Source of the DNA: Aestuariimicrobium soli
Lineage (GTDB): Bacteria; Actinomycetota; Actinomycetes; Propionibacteriales; Propionibacteriaceae
Direction: 5' to 3'
NCBI RefSeq assembly: GCF_051192575.1
Contig: NZ_JBPJSQ010000002.1
Location: 372,001-436,000, forward strand
Length of the DNA stretch: 64,000 nt
Made by a program: the position numbers and the translations under genes. Shown piece after piece: positions 23,407 to 31,935 of this stretch (position 1 is the stretch's first letter; each line of letters opens with the position of its first letter). Below the pieces are notes generated by a model. That model searched no databases and had not been told where the DNA came from. It worked only from the letters and a program-made list of their open reading frames with translations.

Positions 23407-25212
23407 GTGCGCAGCCTCACCAAACTGCTTCGCCACGTCGACGAGCTCACGTGGCACTACATCGGCATCGCCGTCGCCTCGATCCTGATCGCCGTCACCT
23501 CACTGCTCGGCCCCTTCATCATCAAGGGCGCCACGGACGAGGTGGTCGCCACCGTGCAGGGTCAGGGCAGGGGCGTGACCACCATCATCTGGTTCGCCGT
23601 CGCCCTGCTGGTCGCCGAACTGCTGCAGACCCTGTTGCGCAACATCGCCGGCTTCTGGGGCGACATGATGGGCGCCCGGATGCGGGCCATCCTGTCCAGC
23701 CGTTACTACGCCAAGCTGCTGCGGCTGCCGCAGCGCTACTTCGACAACACCCTGTCGGGGTCGATCATCGCAAGGCTGAACCGCTCGATCACCGAGGTGA
23801 CCAACTTCCTCAACGGGTTCGCCAACAACTTCCTGCCGATGCTGGTGACGCTGTTCGCCGTGCTGGGCATCTCGGCCTACTACTCCCCGTGGCTGGCCAT
23901 CGCCCTGGTCGTGATCTTCCCCGTCTACACCTGGCTGACCTGGCTCACCAGCCCCCGCTGGCAGCGGCTCGAGAAGGCCAAGAACGAGCACGTCGACTCC
24001 GCCGGCGGTGCCTTCGCCGAGGTCGTCGGCCAGATCAAGGTCGTCAAGAGCTTCGTCACCGAGCGGCGTGAGCTGGCCCGGTTCACCGACGACTACGACG
24101 CCACCATCGGCCTGACCCGGTCACAGTCGAGCTGGTGGCATGTCATGGACGTGGTGCGCAATGGCGCCCTCGCCCTGATCTTCTTCGCCGTGCACGCCCT
24201 GATCCTCGTGCAGACGGTGCGCGGCCAGTACTCCGTCGGCACCATGGTGATGCTGATCCAGCTGGTCACCATGGCCAAGATGCCGGTCTCGGGCATGAGC
24301 TACCTGGTCGACATCTCCCAGCGGGCGGTCGCCGGCTCGAAGAGCTACTTCGAGGTGATGGAGGAGCCCGAGGAGTCGGACGAGTTGGGCACCGCCGAGC
24401 GCACCGAACGCCGGCTGGCCGACCCCTCGCCGGGCGAGCCCGCCCTGGTCTTCGACCATGCCTCGTTCGCCTACTCCGACTCGAAGACCGACGTGCTGTC
24501 GGGGGTGAGTTTCACGGTGGCCGAGGGCGAGAAGGTGGCCCTGGTCAGCGAGTCGGGCGGCGGCAAGACCACCATCGTCAACCTGCTGCTGGGCCTGTAT
24601 GCCCTCAGCGGGGGACGGATCCTCGTCCACGGTCAGGACCAGTCGAAGGCCGACCTGTCGGCCGTGCGCGCGACCATCGGTGTCGTCTTCCAGGAGCCCG
24701 CCCTGTTCTCGGGCACCATCCGCGAGAACATCGCCTACGGACGACCCGACGCCACCGACGAGCAGATCGTCGAGGCCGCCACGCGGGCCAACGCGCACCC
24801 GTTCATCGAGCGCTTCGACGACGGCTACGACTCGCTGATCGGCGAGCGCGGCCTGAAACTCTCCGGCGGGCAGAAGCAGCGCATCGCGGTGGCCAGAGCC
24901 ATGCTCAAGGACGCGCCCATCCTGATTCTGGACGAGGCCACCTCGGCCCTCGACACCCGGTCGGAACGTCTCGTGCAGGCCGGGTTGGACGACCTGATGA
25001 GCGATCGGACCAGCATCATCATCGCCCACCGCCTGTCGACCATCGCGACGGTCGACCGCATCATCACGCTGCGGGACGGGCACGTGGACGAGGTCGGCAC
25101 CCCCGCCGAACTGGCCGTCTCGGGCGGCATCTACAACGAGCTGCTCGACCTCCAGGCCACTGGCGGCAAGAAGAGCCGCAAGGCGCTGGAGGGCTACGAC
25201 ATCGCCGGCTGA
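23407..25212 (+). CDS. ABC transporter, fused membrane and ATPase domains (exporter type)
   Basis: 601 aa half-transporter: six membrane spans in residues ~15-300, ATPase domain from ~345. It has a Q-loop (VVFQEPALFSG), signature LSGGQKQR, Walker B (ILILDEATSALD) and switch His (IIAHRLST). Walker A reads SESGGGKTT at 381-389: the first Gly of GxxGxGKT is Ser, an unusual change whose effect on ATP binding is unclear. It probably works as a homodimer, since no partner half-transporter is next to it. Substrate unknown; exporter folds of this type move lipids, peptides or drugs. It is controlled by the palindrome upstream. The ATG-less GTG start is fixed by TAGGCT 6 nt before it. Confidence 0.92.
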   Translation: MRSLTKLLRHVDELTWHYIGIAVASILIAVTSLLGPFIIKGATDEVVATVQGQGRGVTTIIWFAVALLVAELLQTLLRNIAGFWGDMMGARMRAILSSRYYAKLLRLPQRYFDNTLSGSIIARLNRSITEVTNFLNGFANNFLPMLVTLFAVLGISAYYSPWLAIALVVIFPVYTWLTWLTSPRWQRLEKAKNEHVDSAGGAFAEVVGQIKVVKSFVTERRELARFTDDYDATIGLTRSQSSWWHVMDVVRNGALALIFFAVHALILVQTVRGQYSVGTMVMLIQLVTMAKMPVSGMSYLVDISQRAVAGSKSYFEVMEEPEESDELGTAERTERRLADPSPGEPALVFDHASFAYSDSKTDVLSGVSFTVAEGEKVALVSESGGGKTTIVNLLLGLYALSGGRILVHGQDQSKADLSAVRATIGVVFQEPALFSGTIRENIAYGRPDATDEQIVEAATRANAHPFIERFDDGYDSLIGERGLKLSGGQKQRIAVARAMLKDAPILILDEATSALDTRSERLVQAGLDDLMSDRTSIIIAHRLSTIATVDRIITLRDGHVDEVGTPAELAVSGGIYNELLDLQATGGKKSRKALEGYDIAG

Positions 25213-25238
25213 GCTGCGCCGACACCCTCCGGCTCACG

Positions 25239-26111
25239 CTACGGGATGCTCAATACCGTCGGGCCATCGCCGCGCAAGGAACTGAGCGACCCTTCACTGT
25301 CAGATGGTGACACTCCCCTTCGGACCTCGCCCGGGGTCAGGCCACTGCGTTGCCGGAGGTGCCGGCTGAGGTGGCTGGCCGAGTGGTAGCCGCAGCGCCT
25401 GGCGATCACTTCCACCGTCAACTGCGACGACCGCAGTAGCGCCAGCGCCCGCTCGAGCCGCAGGTGGCGCAAACGCTCGCGCGGCGACACGCCCAGCTCC
25501 GCGTGGAAGTGTGTGCGCAGGGTCGACTCCGACACCTCGAGCTCTGCTGCCACCCAGTCCATGCGCAGGGGCTCGTCCAGGTGACCCAGGAACAGCCTCT
25601 CGGCAGCCTGCACCACTTCGTGGGCTGGGCTGCAGCGGGTCACTCCGCCCCGCCGTCGAAGAGCCACGTCGAGCTGGGTGAGGAGCGCCGGGATCATGGC
25701 CGACGACAAGCCGTCCCCCTGCCAGTGCTCGCGGTGCACGCCGCGCAGGTAGGAGGCGATTTCACCACCGTCGTCCTCGACCAGGGCAGGCCACGGCCAC
25801 GAGGCGGGCGCCCTCGCGAGCAGATACAGGTTGGCGTAGGAGCTGGTGGCCACCTCGGCGTGGTCCACCGTCGGGGGCACCACCAACAGTGAGCCCGGCG
25901 CCACCCGGAACCGACGTCCACCCACCCAGGTGTCGATGGTGCCGGTGGTGTAGAGGGTGAGCTTCCACATCGGGTATCGATGCGGGCTGGCGTCGCAGCC
26001 GCGGGGCGCCCGGTAGGTGTTGACCCAGACGAACTCCGGCCCCGCCGGGCGGGGCTGCGACGCTGCCGCCCGCACGGCCAACTCACCTCGTCCCGGCCCT
26101 GCGCTTGCCAT
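25239..26111 (-). CDS. AraC-family transcriptional regulator
   Basis: 290 aa from the ATG at 26111; the open frame upstream enters the sialidase promoter region and is excluded. The N-terminal ~150 residues form a cupin-like sensor domain (YPMWKLTLYTTGTIDTWVGGRRFRVAPGSLLVVPPTVDHAEV). The C-terminal ~100 hold two helix-turn-helix units typical of AraC/XylS proteins (MDWVAAELEVSESTLRTHFHAELGVSPRERLRHLRLERALALL and VEVIARRCGYHSASHLSRHLRQRSGLTPGEVR). It is divergent from the sialidase with 143 bp between starts containing two palindromes, so it likely senses a sugar and controls the sialidase; that link is inferred. Confidence 0.9.
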   Translation of the reverse strand: MASAGPGRGELAVRAAASQPRPAGPEFVWVNTYRAPRGCDASPHRYPMWKLTLYTTGTIDTWVGGRRFRVAPGSLLVVPPTVDHAEVATSSYANLYLLARAPASWPWPALVEDDGGEIASYLRGVHREHWQGDGLSSAMIPALLTQLDVALRRRGGVTRCSPAHEVVQAAERLFLGHLDEPLRMDWVAAELEVSESTLRTHFHAELGVSPRERLRHLRLERALALLRSSQLTVEVIARRCGYHSASHLSRHLRQRSGLTPGEVRRGVSPSDSEGSLSSLRGDGPTVLSIP

Positions 26112-26193
26112 CCCGCGATGGTAGTCAACGGCGCTGGTGCCGCGTGCAGGTTCTTCGTTGTTGGGTGCCTGTTGCTGAGCGCAGCCGGTGGGG

Positions 26194-26231
26194 TGCAATG
26201 ACGCCACCGCCATTGCATGGAACGTCGTTCC
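26194..26231. promoter_or_regulatory. Two palindromes between AraC regulator and sialidase
   Basis: TGCAATG (26194-26200) and CATTGCA (26211-26217) form a hairpin or paired half-sites. Immediately next, GGAACG-T-CGTTCC (26219-26231) is a perfect 13-bp palindrome. It lies 24 bp before the sialidase GTG (26255) and so falls in its leader or core promoter. Binding by the neighbouring AraC protein is plausible; AraC sites are usually direct repeats, so another factor is possible. Confidence 0.5.
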
Positions 26232-26254
26232 GAGTCCCCCCCAAGGAGTTCGCC

Positions 26255-29224
26255 GTGCACACACCTTCGCGCCCGTCCCTGCCCCGCCGTGCCCGTCTGG
26301 CCATCGGCACGGTCGTCTCTGCCCTGGCCCTGAGCGTCGCGGTCACCTCCGCGTCGGCTCCTCCGACAGGGGGTCCGGGCGGATACGGAAACACGGTCTC
26401 GGATGGAGCCGACCCGAACCAACCTCGGCTGTCGCTCGGGGCGCAATGGTGGCCGTACAGCGTCGGGCCTGGTCAGCTGGGCGCCATTCCCGAGGCGATC
26501 GGCGTCGACCAGATCATCGACGGGCGCCGCACGAAGAAGGTCTTCATGGCCGTCACCCGTAACGCCGACAGTTCGGGTGCCACCCTGCGCAACACCATGA
26601 AGGTTGCCGAGGACAACGGCCTCGACTTCACCGACTACACGGGACTGCCCACGGGGTTCAACTGGTCGTCGGGTGGAAAGCGCGCCGACGGTTCGCTGGT
26701 ACTCGTCAAGTTCACTCCGACCACGGCCCCCGCCCCGAATCGGCACGCGCTGACCTTGGCCGGCAGCAGCGATCTGGGCAAGACCTGGAAGACGTGGAAC
26801 GCACCGATCATCGAGAACAAGTGGCCGATGGCTTGGTACCGCACGACCCGATCTTTCGTCGTCCTGCCCGACGGCACGCTGCTCCAGGGGGTCTACGGCG
26901 CCTCCGACGCGGCCGGCAAGCAGGCGGCCGCGATGGTGTTGCAATCGACCGACGGCGGCTTGACCTGGTCGCAGCGTTCCCGGGTCAACCCCACGACCGA
27001 CGGCGACTCGGGCGAACTTGCGTTCTCGCAGACCAGTGATGGACGCCTGATCGCCATCACGCGCAGCAACGAGGGCTCGGGGAATCCCACCCGCCCCATG
27101 AAGCAGGCCTATTCGGACGACGACGGGCTGACCTGGCACCCACAGACGACGTATGTGCCCCCCGCTGGCCTGCCCAAGGAAGGCATCCTGCCAGACCTCA
27201 CCCTGCAGACCAACGGAGCCCTCGTGCTGTCGTACGGTCGTCCCGACAACAACATCGCCGTGTCGTGGGACGGAACCGGCGAGACCTGGGACACCGGGAA
27301 GGTGACCTTCGCCAACTACATTCGCACGACCGAGCGCGGCCGAACCATGGGCTCGTCCGGCAACGGCTCGGTGATTTCGGCGGACAGCAACTATGCGCTG
27401 CAGTTCGGCGACATCTGTCACAACGAATGGACCTGCCGGGAGCACGGTCAGGAGAACGGCGCGTGGGTGCGTCGCGTCGACGTGGTCACCCCGGGCAAGG
27501 GGAAGCTCGACCTCGCCACGGGTGTTCGCGACGGGGTGATGAAACTGACCGGCGCCGTGGTGCCGCCTGACGCGCGCTTCGCGGAACAGCGCATCGAGGG
27601 GGCCGTCGACGGCAGCAACCAGCCACGGGCGGCTGCCCGGCTCGCCGAGGGGGGACCCAAACAGATCACCCTGCAACTGGACCGCACCTACACCCTCAAT
27701 CGCATCGGACTGATGCTGGACCGCGGCGTCGAGAATGGGGCCAAGGTGCAGGTGTCGACCGATGGCATCACCTGGTCGAGCCCCGTCGTGCGCCAGCGCA
27801 ATTCCACGGACTTCGCCCTGCGGTACCACGACATCACCCCGGTGCAGGCACGGTTCGTGCGGGTGAGCAATGACGGTTCGGCCCCCTTCACGGCGCTGAA
27901 CGAACTGGAGTTGTATGACGCCGGGCTCTGGACGTTCGAGAACGATGCCATCAACACCACGCCGCGAGGCACGGTCGACACGCTGCACGCCTTCACCGCC
28001 GACACCCTGATGAAGGCCTCCCATTCCCAGCGGCGTGCGATCCTGGTCGACATGGACCCCGACACGCGGGCCACCATGACCTTCCCCTCGCCGGATCTGG
28101 CGGGAATGGACCTCACGTTCGACTACGCCGCCGCGGCGTACGGGTCGGGTGCCATCTGGGACATCCTCGGACGAAATGCAGCCGGCGAGCAGGTCACGGC
28201 GTGGAAGTTCTGGTTCCACCCCGGTGGTGGCGGCTTCGCCGTGAGCGCCTGGGACGGCTCGGCCTGGCACGAACTGGGCGTCATTCCGACCTTCACCCCC
28301 AACACCCAGTGGTTCGACGTCGCCATCCATGCCAAGGGCGGCCAGGCCTCCATGACGGTGCACGGCGTGACGCTGACGACCTCGGTGAAAGCGGACGATG
28401 CCGTCGCGCTCACCGGCTTCCGGCCGTCCACGGGATTCAACGTCGCGGACCAGAACATCGAACACTCCTTCGACAACCTGCGGATGACCGAACTCCCCGA
28501 CACCGTGGTGGGAACAATGCCCGCCTCGACCTTCAGTTACCTCGACACTCCGACCACGCTGAGCCTGCAGGTGCACAACTTCGCCGGAACAGCCACCACC
28601 TCTCCCGTGACGGTGTCAGCCCCGGCCGGCTACAACGTGGAGGGTCCGTCGTCGGTGACGGTGCCCGCCAACGCTGTCGCCACGGTGTCGGTCGTGGTCA
28701 CCCGGGCCCAGACCAGCACGACCGCGGCTCCCGTCACGGTCACCATCGGCGACCAGTCCCGCACGATCCTCCTGCAACCCACAGACGACTGGGTGCGCAG
28801 CGCCTCCATGACAGCGTCGAGCAGTTCGGCGCAGTCGTCCCCCGAGAACCTCAACGAGGGCAAGACCGACACGACGGTCTGGGGTGGCGGCGGTGGGGGC
28901 GCCTGGAACGACAACACCGGCGGGGCCTTCCCCGATTGGGTGCAGGCGACGTGGGCGTCCGCGGTGACGCTGGCGAAGGTCGACCTCTACACCCTCGACT
29001 CGAGCTCGTACCCGGCGTCCCGGTATGGCGTGCGTGACGTCGACGTGCAGGTGCGCGCCTCCGACGGCTCGTGGACGACGGTGGCACAGGTGCGTGGAAA
29101 CACCCAGGGCACGATGGTGGCGACCTTCGAGCCGGTCACGACCACCGCGCTGCGGATCGTGGTGATCGACTCCAATGACCACACCTACAGTCGACTGATC
29201 TCGGTGCAGGCTTTCGGCTCCTGA
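26255..29224 (+). CDS. Secreted sialidase-like (BNR) protein with carbohydrate-binding modules
   Basis: 989 aa. The GTG at 26255 is fixed by AAGGAG at 26243-26248. Signal peptide at residues ~12-35 (RARLAIGTVVSALALSVAVTSASA). Residues ~60-400 form a sialidase-type beta-propeller with Asp-box/BNR motifs STDGGLTWSQ and SDDDGLTWHP. Next comes a discoidin/F5-8C-like module (~430-550, TLNRIGLMLDRGVENGAKVQVSTDGITW... FVRVSN). Then follow a jelly-roll module (~555-750), a NEW3-type stalk (~755-840) and a second F5/8C-like module at the C-terminus (WVRSASMTASSSSAQSS..., ALRIVVIDSND). There is no LPXTG or SLH anchor, so it is probably released. It would cleave terminal sialic acid or a related sugar from glycans. 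The FRIP motif and catalytic Tyr/Glu pair were not identified with confidence, so the exact activity is open. Confidence 0.85.
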   Translation: MHTPSRPSLPRRARLAIGTVVSALALSVAVTSASAPPTGGPGGYGNTVSDGADPNQPRLSLGAQWWPYSVGPGQLGAIPEAIGVDQIIDGRRTKKVFMAVTRNADSSGATLRNTMKVAEDNGLDFTDYTGLPTGFNWSSGGKRADGSLVLVKFTPTTAPAPNRHALTLAGSSDLGKTWKTWNAPIIENKWPMAWYRTTRSFVVLPDGTLLQGVYGASDAAGKQAAAMVLQSTDGGLTWSQRSRVNPTTDGDSGELAFSQTSDGRLIAITRSNEGSGNPTRPMKQAYSDDDGLTWHPQTTYVPPAGLPKEGILPDLTLQTNGALVLSYGRPDNNIAVSWDGTGETWDTGKVTFANYIRTTERGRTMGSSGNGSVISADSNYALQFGDICHNEWTCREHGQENGAWVRRVDVVTPGKGKLDLATGVRDGVMKLTGAVVPPDARFAEQRIEGAVDGSNQPRAAARLAEGGPKQITLQLDRTYTLNRIGLMLDRGVENGAKVQVSTDGITWSSPVVRQRNSTDFALRYHDITPVQARFVRVSNDGSAPFTALNELELYDAGLWTFENDAINTTPRGTVDTLHAFTADTLMKASHSQRRAILVDMDPDTRATMTFPSPDLAGMDLTFDYAAAAYGSGAIWDILGRNAAGEQVTAWKFWFHPGGGGFAVSAWDGSAWHELGVIPTFTPNTQWFDVAIHAKGGQASMTVHGVTLTTSVKADDAVALTGFRPSTGFNVADQNIEHSFDNLRMTELPDTVVGTMPASTFSYLDTPTTLSLQVHNFAGTATTSPVTVSAPAGYNVEGPSSVTVPANAVATVSVVVTRAQTSTTAAPVTVTIGDQSRTILLQPTDDWVRSASMTASSSSAQSSPENLNEGKTDTTVWGGGGGGAWNDNTGGAFPDWVQATWASAVTLAKVDLYTLDSSSYPASRYGVRDVDVQVRASDGSWTTVAQVRGNTQGTMVATFEPVTTTALRIVVIDSNDHTYSRLISVQAFGS

Positions 29225-29229
29225 GGGGG

Positions 29230-29406
29230 TCAGGAGTCGACCGGCTTCAACTCGCCCAGCACCTCGTTCAGCGCTTCGGTGCTCGACGGGTGCGTGAAGA
29301 TGCCGTCGCGCAACTGGTCGACCGTCACGTGGGCCCGCATCGCCACCGCGACCAGGTTGACGACCTCCTGCGCGTCGGTGCAGAACAGCGTCGTCCGGTG
29401 GCCCCG
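29230..29406 (-). pseudogene. C-terminal remnant of a pyridine nucleotide-disulfide oxidoreductase
   Basis: Minus-strand frame of 58 codons ending in TGA at 29232-29230. It reads TDAQEVVNLVAVAMRAH then VTVDQLRDGIFTHPSSTEALN and EVLGEL, the C-terminal half of the Pyr_redox_dim (dimerisation) domain of the glutathione/mycothione reductase family, including the conserved H-P. The FAD and NAD domains are absent. The frame is continuous with the histidine phosphatase gene upstream: only that gene's stop codon (29409-29407) separates them. There is no start codon suited to this fragment. It looks like the leftover 3' end of a deleted oxidoreductase gene. Confidence 0.75.
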
Positions 29407-30159
29407 TCAGCTCGCCTGGCGCACGGGACGAGCGGGCCACGGCTCCCCCAACCACGGCACCTTCGACCCCAGGTCCGACACCAGGTGGTCGACGCGGTTG
29501 ATCCACGCCACTCGGGCTCGGCGCCCCGCAGCGACGTCGAGCAGTGAGGTCGAGGTGTTCTCGAGGGAGAAGACCAGGGGCTGATCCTCGGCTCCCGACC
29601 ACTCGTCGCTGGCGGCGCGGGCGAGTTCCTGGGGCGCCAGCAGCGCGTTGAGCAACATCGCACCGAAGGCGCCATGGCAGATCACGGCCACACTGGGCTC
29701 GTCCAGCTCGGCGAGCCAGGCCGCGGCGCTCAGCGCGCGGGTCATCGACACGTGGGGTGCTTCGAGGGGGCCGGCGAACCAGCCCGACTCGGTGGCCTCC
29801 TCGGGCAGCCTCACCCGAGTCGAGAGCCCGTCGAGGTGGCTGCGCGGGCTCCCCGGGTGGTGAACCGGGGCATCCCAGGGTGCCTGGGCCGGGCCACCGC
29901 ACTCGAACAGGTCGAGCTTGGCCTCGATCGGCAGGTCGAGGCGCTCGGCGAGCGGTGCCGCCGTCTGGATGGTGCGCGACAACAGCGAGGTGAACACCCG
30001 GGTGGGGGCGATCTCGTCCCACACGGGCCACGCGCCCAGCAGCTCGGCCTGGTGACGGCCGAGGTCGGTCAGTTCGGGATCGGAGGAATGGTCGGGCAGT
30101 CCCAGGGCGGCGGCGGCGTTGCCGGTCGACTCACCGTGGCGGACGATGCAGATCTTCAC
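29407..30159 (-). CDS. Histidine phosphatase (phosphoglycerate mutase-like) family protein
   Basis: 250 aa cytoplasmic protein. The catalytic histidine is H8 in the N-terminal RHGES motif. The second His is in VICHGAFGAM, where the usual S/T-H-G is C-H-G. TDLGRHQAELLG and VFTSLLSRTIQTAAPLAE are the standard family segments. The substrate is unknown; family members range from sugar-phosphate mutases to broad phosphatases. The ATG at 30159 has GAGGGG about 6 nt upstream, with TAGGGT nearby. The C-terminal end (PWLGEPWPARPVRQAS) abuts the oxidoreductase remnant in the same frame, so the last residues may come from a deletion junction. Confidence 0.88.
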   Translation of the reverse strand: MKICIVRHGESTGNAAAALGLPDHSSDPELTDLGRHQAELLGAWPVWDEIAPTRVFTSLLSRTIQTAAPLAERLDLPIEAKLDLFECGGPAQAPWDAPVHHPGSPRSHLDGLSTRVRLPEEATESGWFAGPLEAPHVSMTRALSAAAWLAELDEPSVAVICHGAFGAMLLNALLAPQELARAASDEWSGAEDQPLVFSLENTSTSLLDVAAGRRARVAWINRVDHLVSDLGSKVPWLGEPWPARPVRQAS

Positions 30160-30253
30160 CCCTCGACCCTAGTGGGCCGCCTCACCTGGCCCGGATCGAC
30201 GGGTGCGGGCCAGCGAGGTCAATCAGTGGTCCCGAGCGACCCACCGGGCGTCA

Positions 30254-30661
30254 TCAGCGATTCCGCGAGCCCTTGGGCCGCACCACCCGCTGCACCTGCC
30301 AGGTCGGGGAGAGGTTCACCGGCGCCGTGATGGCCATGCCTGCCGTGGCCACGCCCTCGGAGACGTCGGCGGCGCTGACATGACCCGGACGACCCACCTT
30401 GGGGGTGGCCAGCACGAGGTGTCCGGTCGGCGACAGATCGGTCAGCGAGTCGACCAAACCATCGGCGACCTCACCGTCCTCGGCCCGCCACCACAGCAGC
30501 ACGGCGTCGACCCCGTCGACCGACTCCTCCACCAGATCGGCGTCGATGACGTCCATGATGGCGTCGCGCAACTCCTGGTCCACGTCATCGTCCCAGCCCA
30601 ACTCCTGCACGACCTGACCGGGTGCCAGACCCAGTGCGGCCGCGACCTCTGTCGTCCCCAC
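30254..30661 (-). CDS. DUF3052 family protein
   Basis: 135 aa from the GTG at 30661, with GAGGAAGG about 11 nt upstream; the long open frame above it is antisense to other genes. It matches DUF3052 throughout: LGLAPGQVVQELGWDDDVDQELRDAIMDVI, AVLLWWRAEDGEVADGLVDSLTDLSPTGHLVLATPKVGRPGHVSAADV, TSAPV-like region, and a C-terminal VVRPKG. The family is restricted to actinobacteria, of unknown function, and is commonly encoded beside aceE. Here aceE is 1.3 kb away with a luciferase-like gene between. Confidence 0.93.
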   Translation of the reverse strand: MGTTEVAAALGLAPGQVVQELGWDDDVDQELRDAIMDVIDADLVEESVDGVDAVLLWWRAEDGEVADGLVDSLTDLSPTGHLVLATPKVGRPGHVSAADVSEGVATAGMAITAPVNLSPTWQVQRVVRPKGSRNR

Positions 30662-30817
30662 GGTGACGATGACCTTCCTCTCCACAGACGGTGTTCGTGG
30701 GAAAGCCTGCCAGATGTCACCCCCAGCCACCAGAGGCACCCCACACTGGAACAAAGCAGCCGCGCCCACGGTTCTGTAGTTGAAATCGCAATCATTCCTC
30801 GAATCCCAGGAGATCAC

Positions 30818-31852
30818 GTGAGCACCGCATTCGGCCTCGGCACCTTCGGCGACGTGACGGTCGACGCCACCGGCGCGACCCAACACCCCGCGACGGTCGT
30901 CCGCCAACTGATCGACCAGGGTGTGCTCGCCGACCAGGTGGGCGTCGACGCCTTCGCCATCGGCGAGCACCACCGCGACGACTTCGCCGTCAGCGCGCCC
31001 GACGTCGTGCTGGCCGGCCTCGCCACCCGCACCGAGCGCATCCTGCTCGCCTCGGGCGTGACGGTGCTCTCGTCCGACGACCCCATTCGCGTGCACGAGC
31101 GGTTCGCCACCGTCGACGCCCTGTCGAGCGGACGAGCCGAGGTGCAGTTGGGGCGCGGCTCGTTCACGGAGTCGTTCCCGCTGTTCGGGTTCGACCTGCG
31201 CGACTACGACGTGCTGTTCGAGGAGAAGCTCGACCTGTATGCCCGCCTGCTCGAGGGCGGCCCCGTGTCGTGGGAGGGGACGACCCGCACCCCCGTGCGC
31301 GACGTGACCGTGCACCCGGCGACCGAGCACGGCCCGCTCAAGACGTGGATCGGCGTCGGCGGCAGCCCGGAGTCGGTGGTGCGCGCCGCCAGGTACCGCA
31401 TCCCGATGATGCTGGCCATCATCGGCGGGCCCGCCGATCGCTTCCAGCCCTTCGCCCAGCTCTACCGCCGGGCTCTGGCCGAGTTCGGGCACGAGACCCT
31501 GCCGGTGGGCGTGCACTCCCCCGGTCACATCGCCGAGACGGACGACCAGGCCCGAGCCGACCTGTGGCCCTTCTTCAAGGCCAACCGTGACCGGATCGGC
31601 CGGGAGCGTGGCTGGGGCGAGACCACCTACGACCAGTTCGAGTACGACATCGACCACGGTGCGCTGTACGTGGGCTCCCCCGAGACGGTGGCGGCGAAGA
31701 TCGCCCGCACCGTGCAGCTGCTCGAGCTCGACCGTTTCGACCTGAAGTACGCCAATGGGCCCATGCCCCACGAGACGTTGATGACCTCGATCGAGCTCTA
31801 CGGCAGCCAGGTCATTCCGCACGTGCGCGAGTTGCTCGCCGCCGCGGACTGA
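30818..31852 (+). CDS. LLM-class (luciferase-like) flavin-dependent oxidoreductase
   Basis: 344 aa TIM-barrel monooxygenase-like protein, F420- or FMN-dependent. Family features: AFAIGEHHRDDFAVSAPDVVLAGLATRTERILLASGVTVLSSDDPIRVHERFATVDALSSGRAEVQLGRGSF, and the C-terminal GALYVGSPETVAAKI. It resembles the 'CE1758/MupA-type' LLM proteins of actinobacteria; substrate unknown. The GTG at 30818 has CCAGGAG 5 nt upstream; a longer open frame begins within the divergent DUF3052 gene and is rejected. It converges on aceE, with a hairpin at 31872-31913 between them. Confidence 0.92.
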   Translation: MSTAFGLGTFGDVTVDATGATQHPATVVRQLIDQGVLADQVGVDAFAIGEHHRDDFAVSAPDVVLAGLATRTERILLASGVTVLSSDDPIRVHERFATVDALSSGRAEVQLGRGSFTESFPLFGFDLRDYDVLFEEKLDLYARLLEGGPVSWEGTTRTPVRDVTVHPATEHGPLKTWIGVGGSPESVVRAARYRIPMMLAIIGGPADRFQPFAQLYRRALAEFGHETLPVGVHSPGHIAETDDQARADLWPFFKANRDRIGRERGWGETTYDQFEYDIDHGALYVGSPETVAAKIARTVQLLELDRFDLKYANGPMPHETLMTSIELYGSQVIPHVRELLAAAD

Positions 31853-31871
31853 CCGAGCCCGCCCCCAGAAC

Positions 31872-31913
31872 GCGACACCGCCGCCCGGACGTTGGTCCGA
31901 GCGACGGTGTCGC
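31872..31913. terminator. Bidirectional terminator-like hairpin between LLM gene and aceE
   Basis: Outer arms GCGACACCG (31872-31880) and CGGTGTCGC (31905-31913), inner arms CGGAC (31886-31890) and GTCCG (31895-31899) with a GTTG loop. It lies 20 bp after the LLM stop and 22 bp after the aceE stop. There is no U-tract. Confidence 0.7.
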
Positions 31914-31935
31914 TGTCTGGCTGACTGCTGGTGAC

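Noticed and set aside
25694..28576. A 960-codon minus-strand frame opposite the sialidase.
   Set aside because: It is antisense to a gene with signal peptide, ribosome site and clear domains, and has shadow-frame composition.
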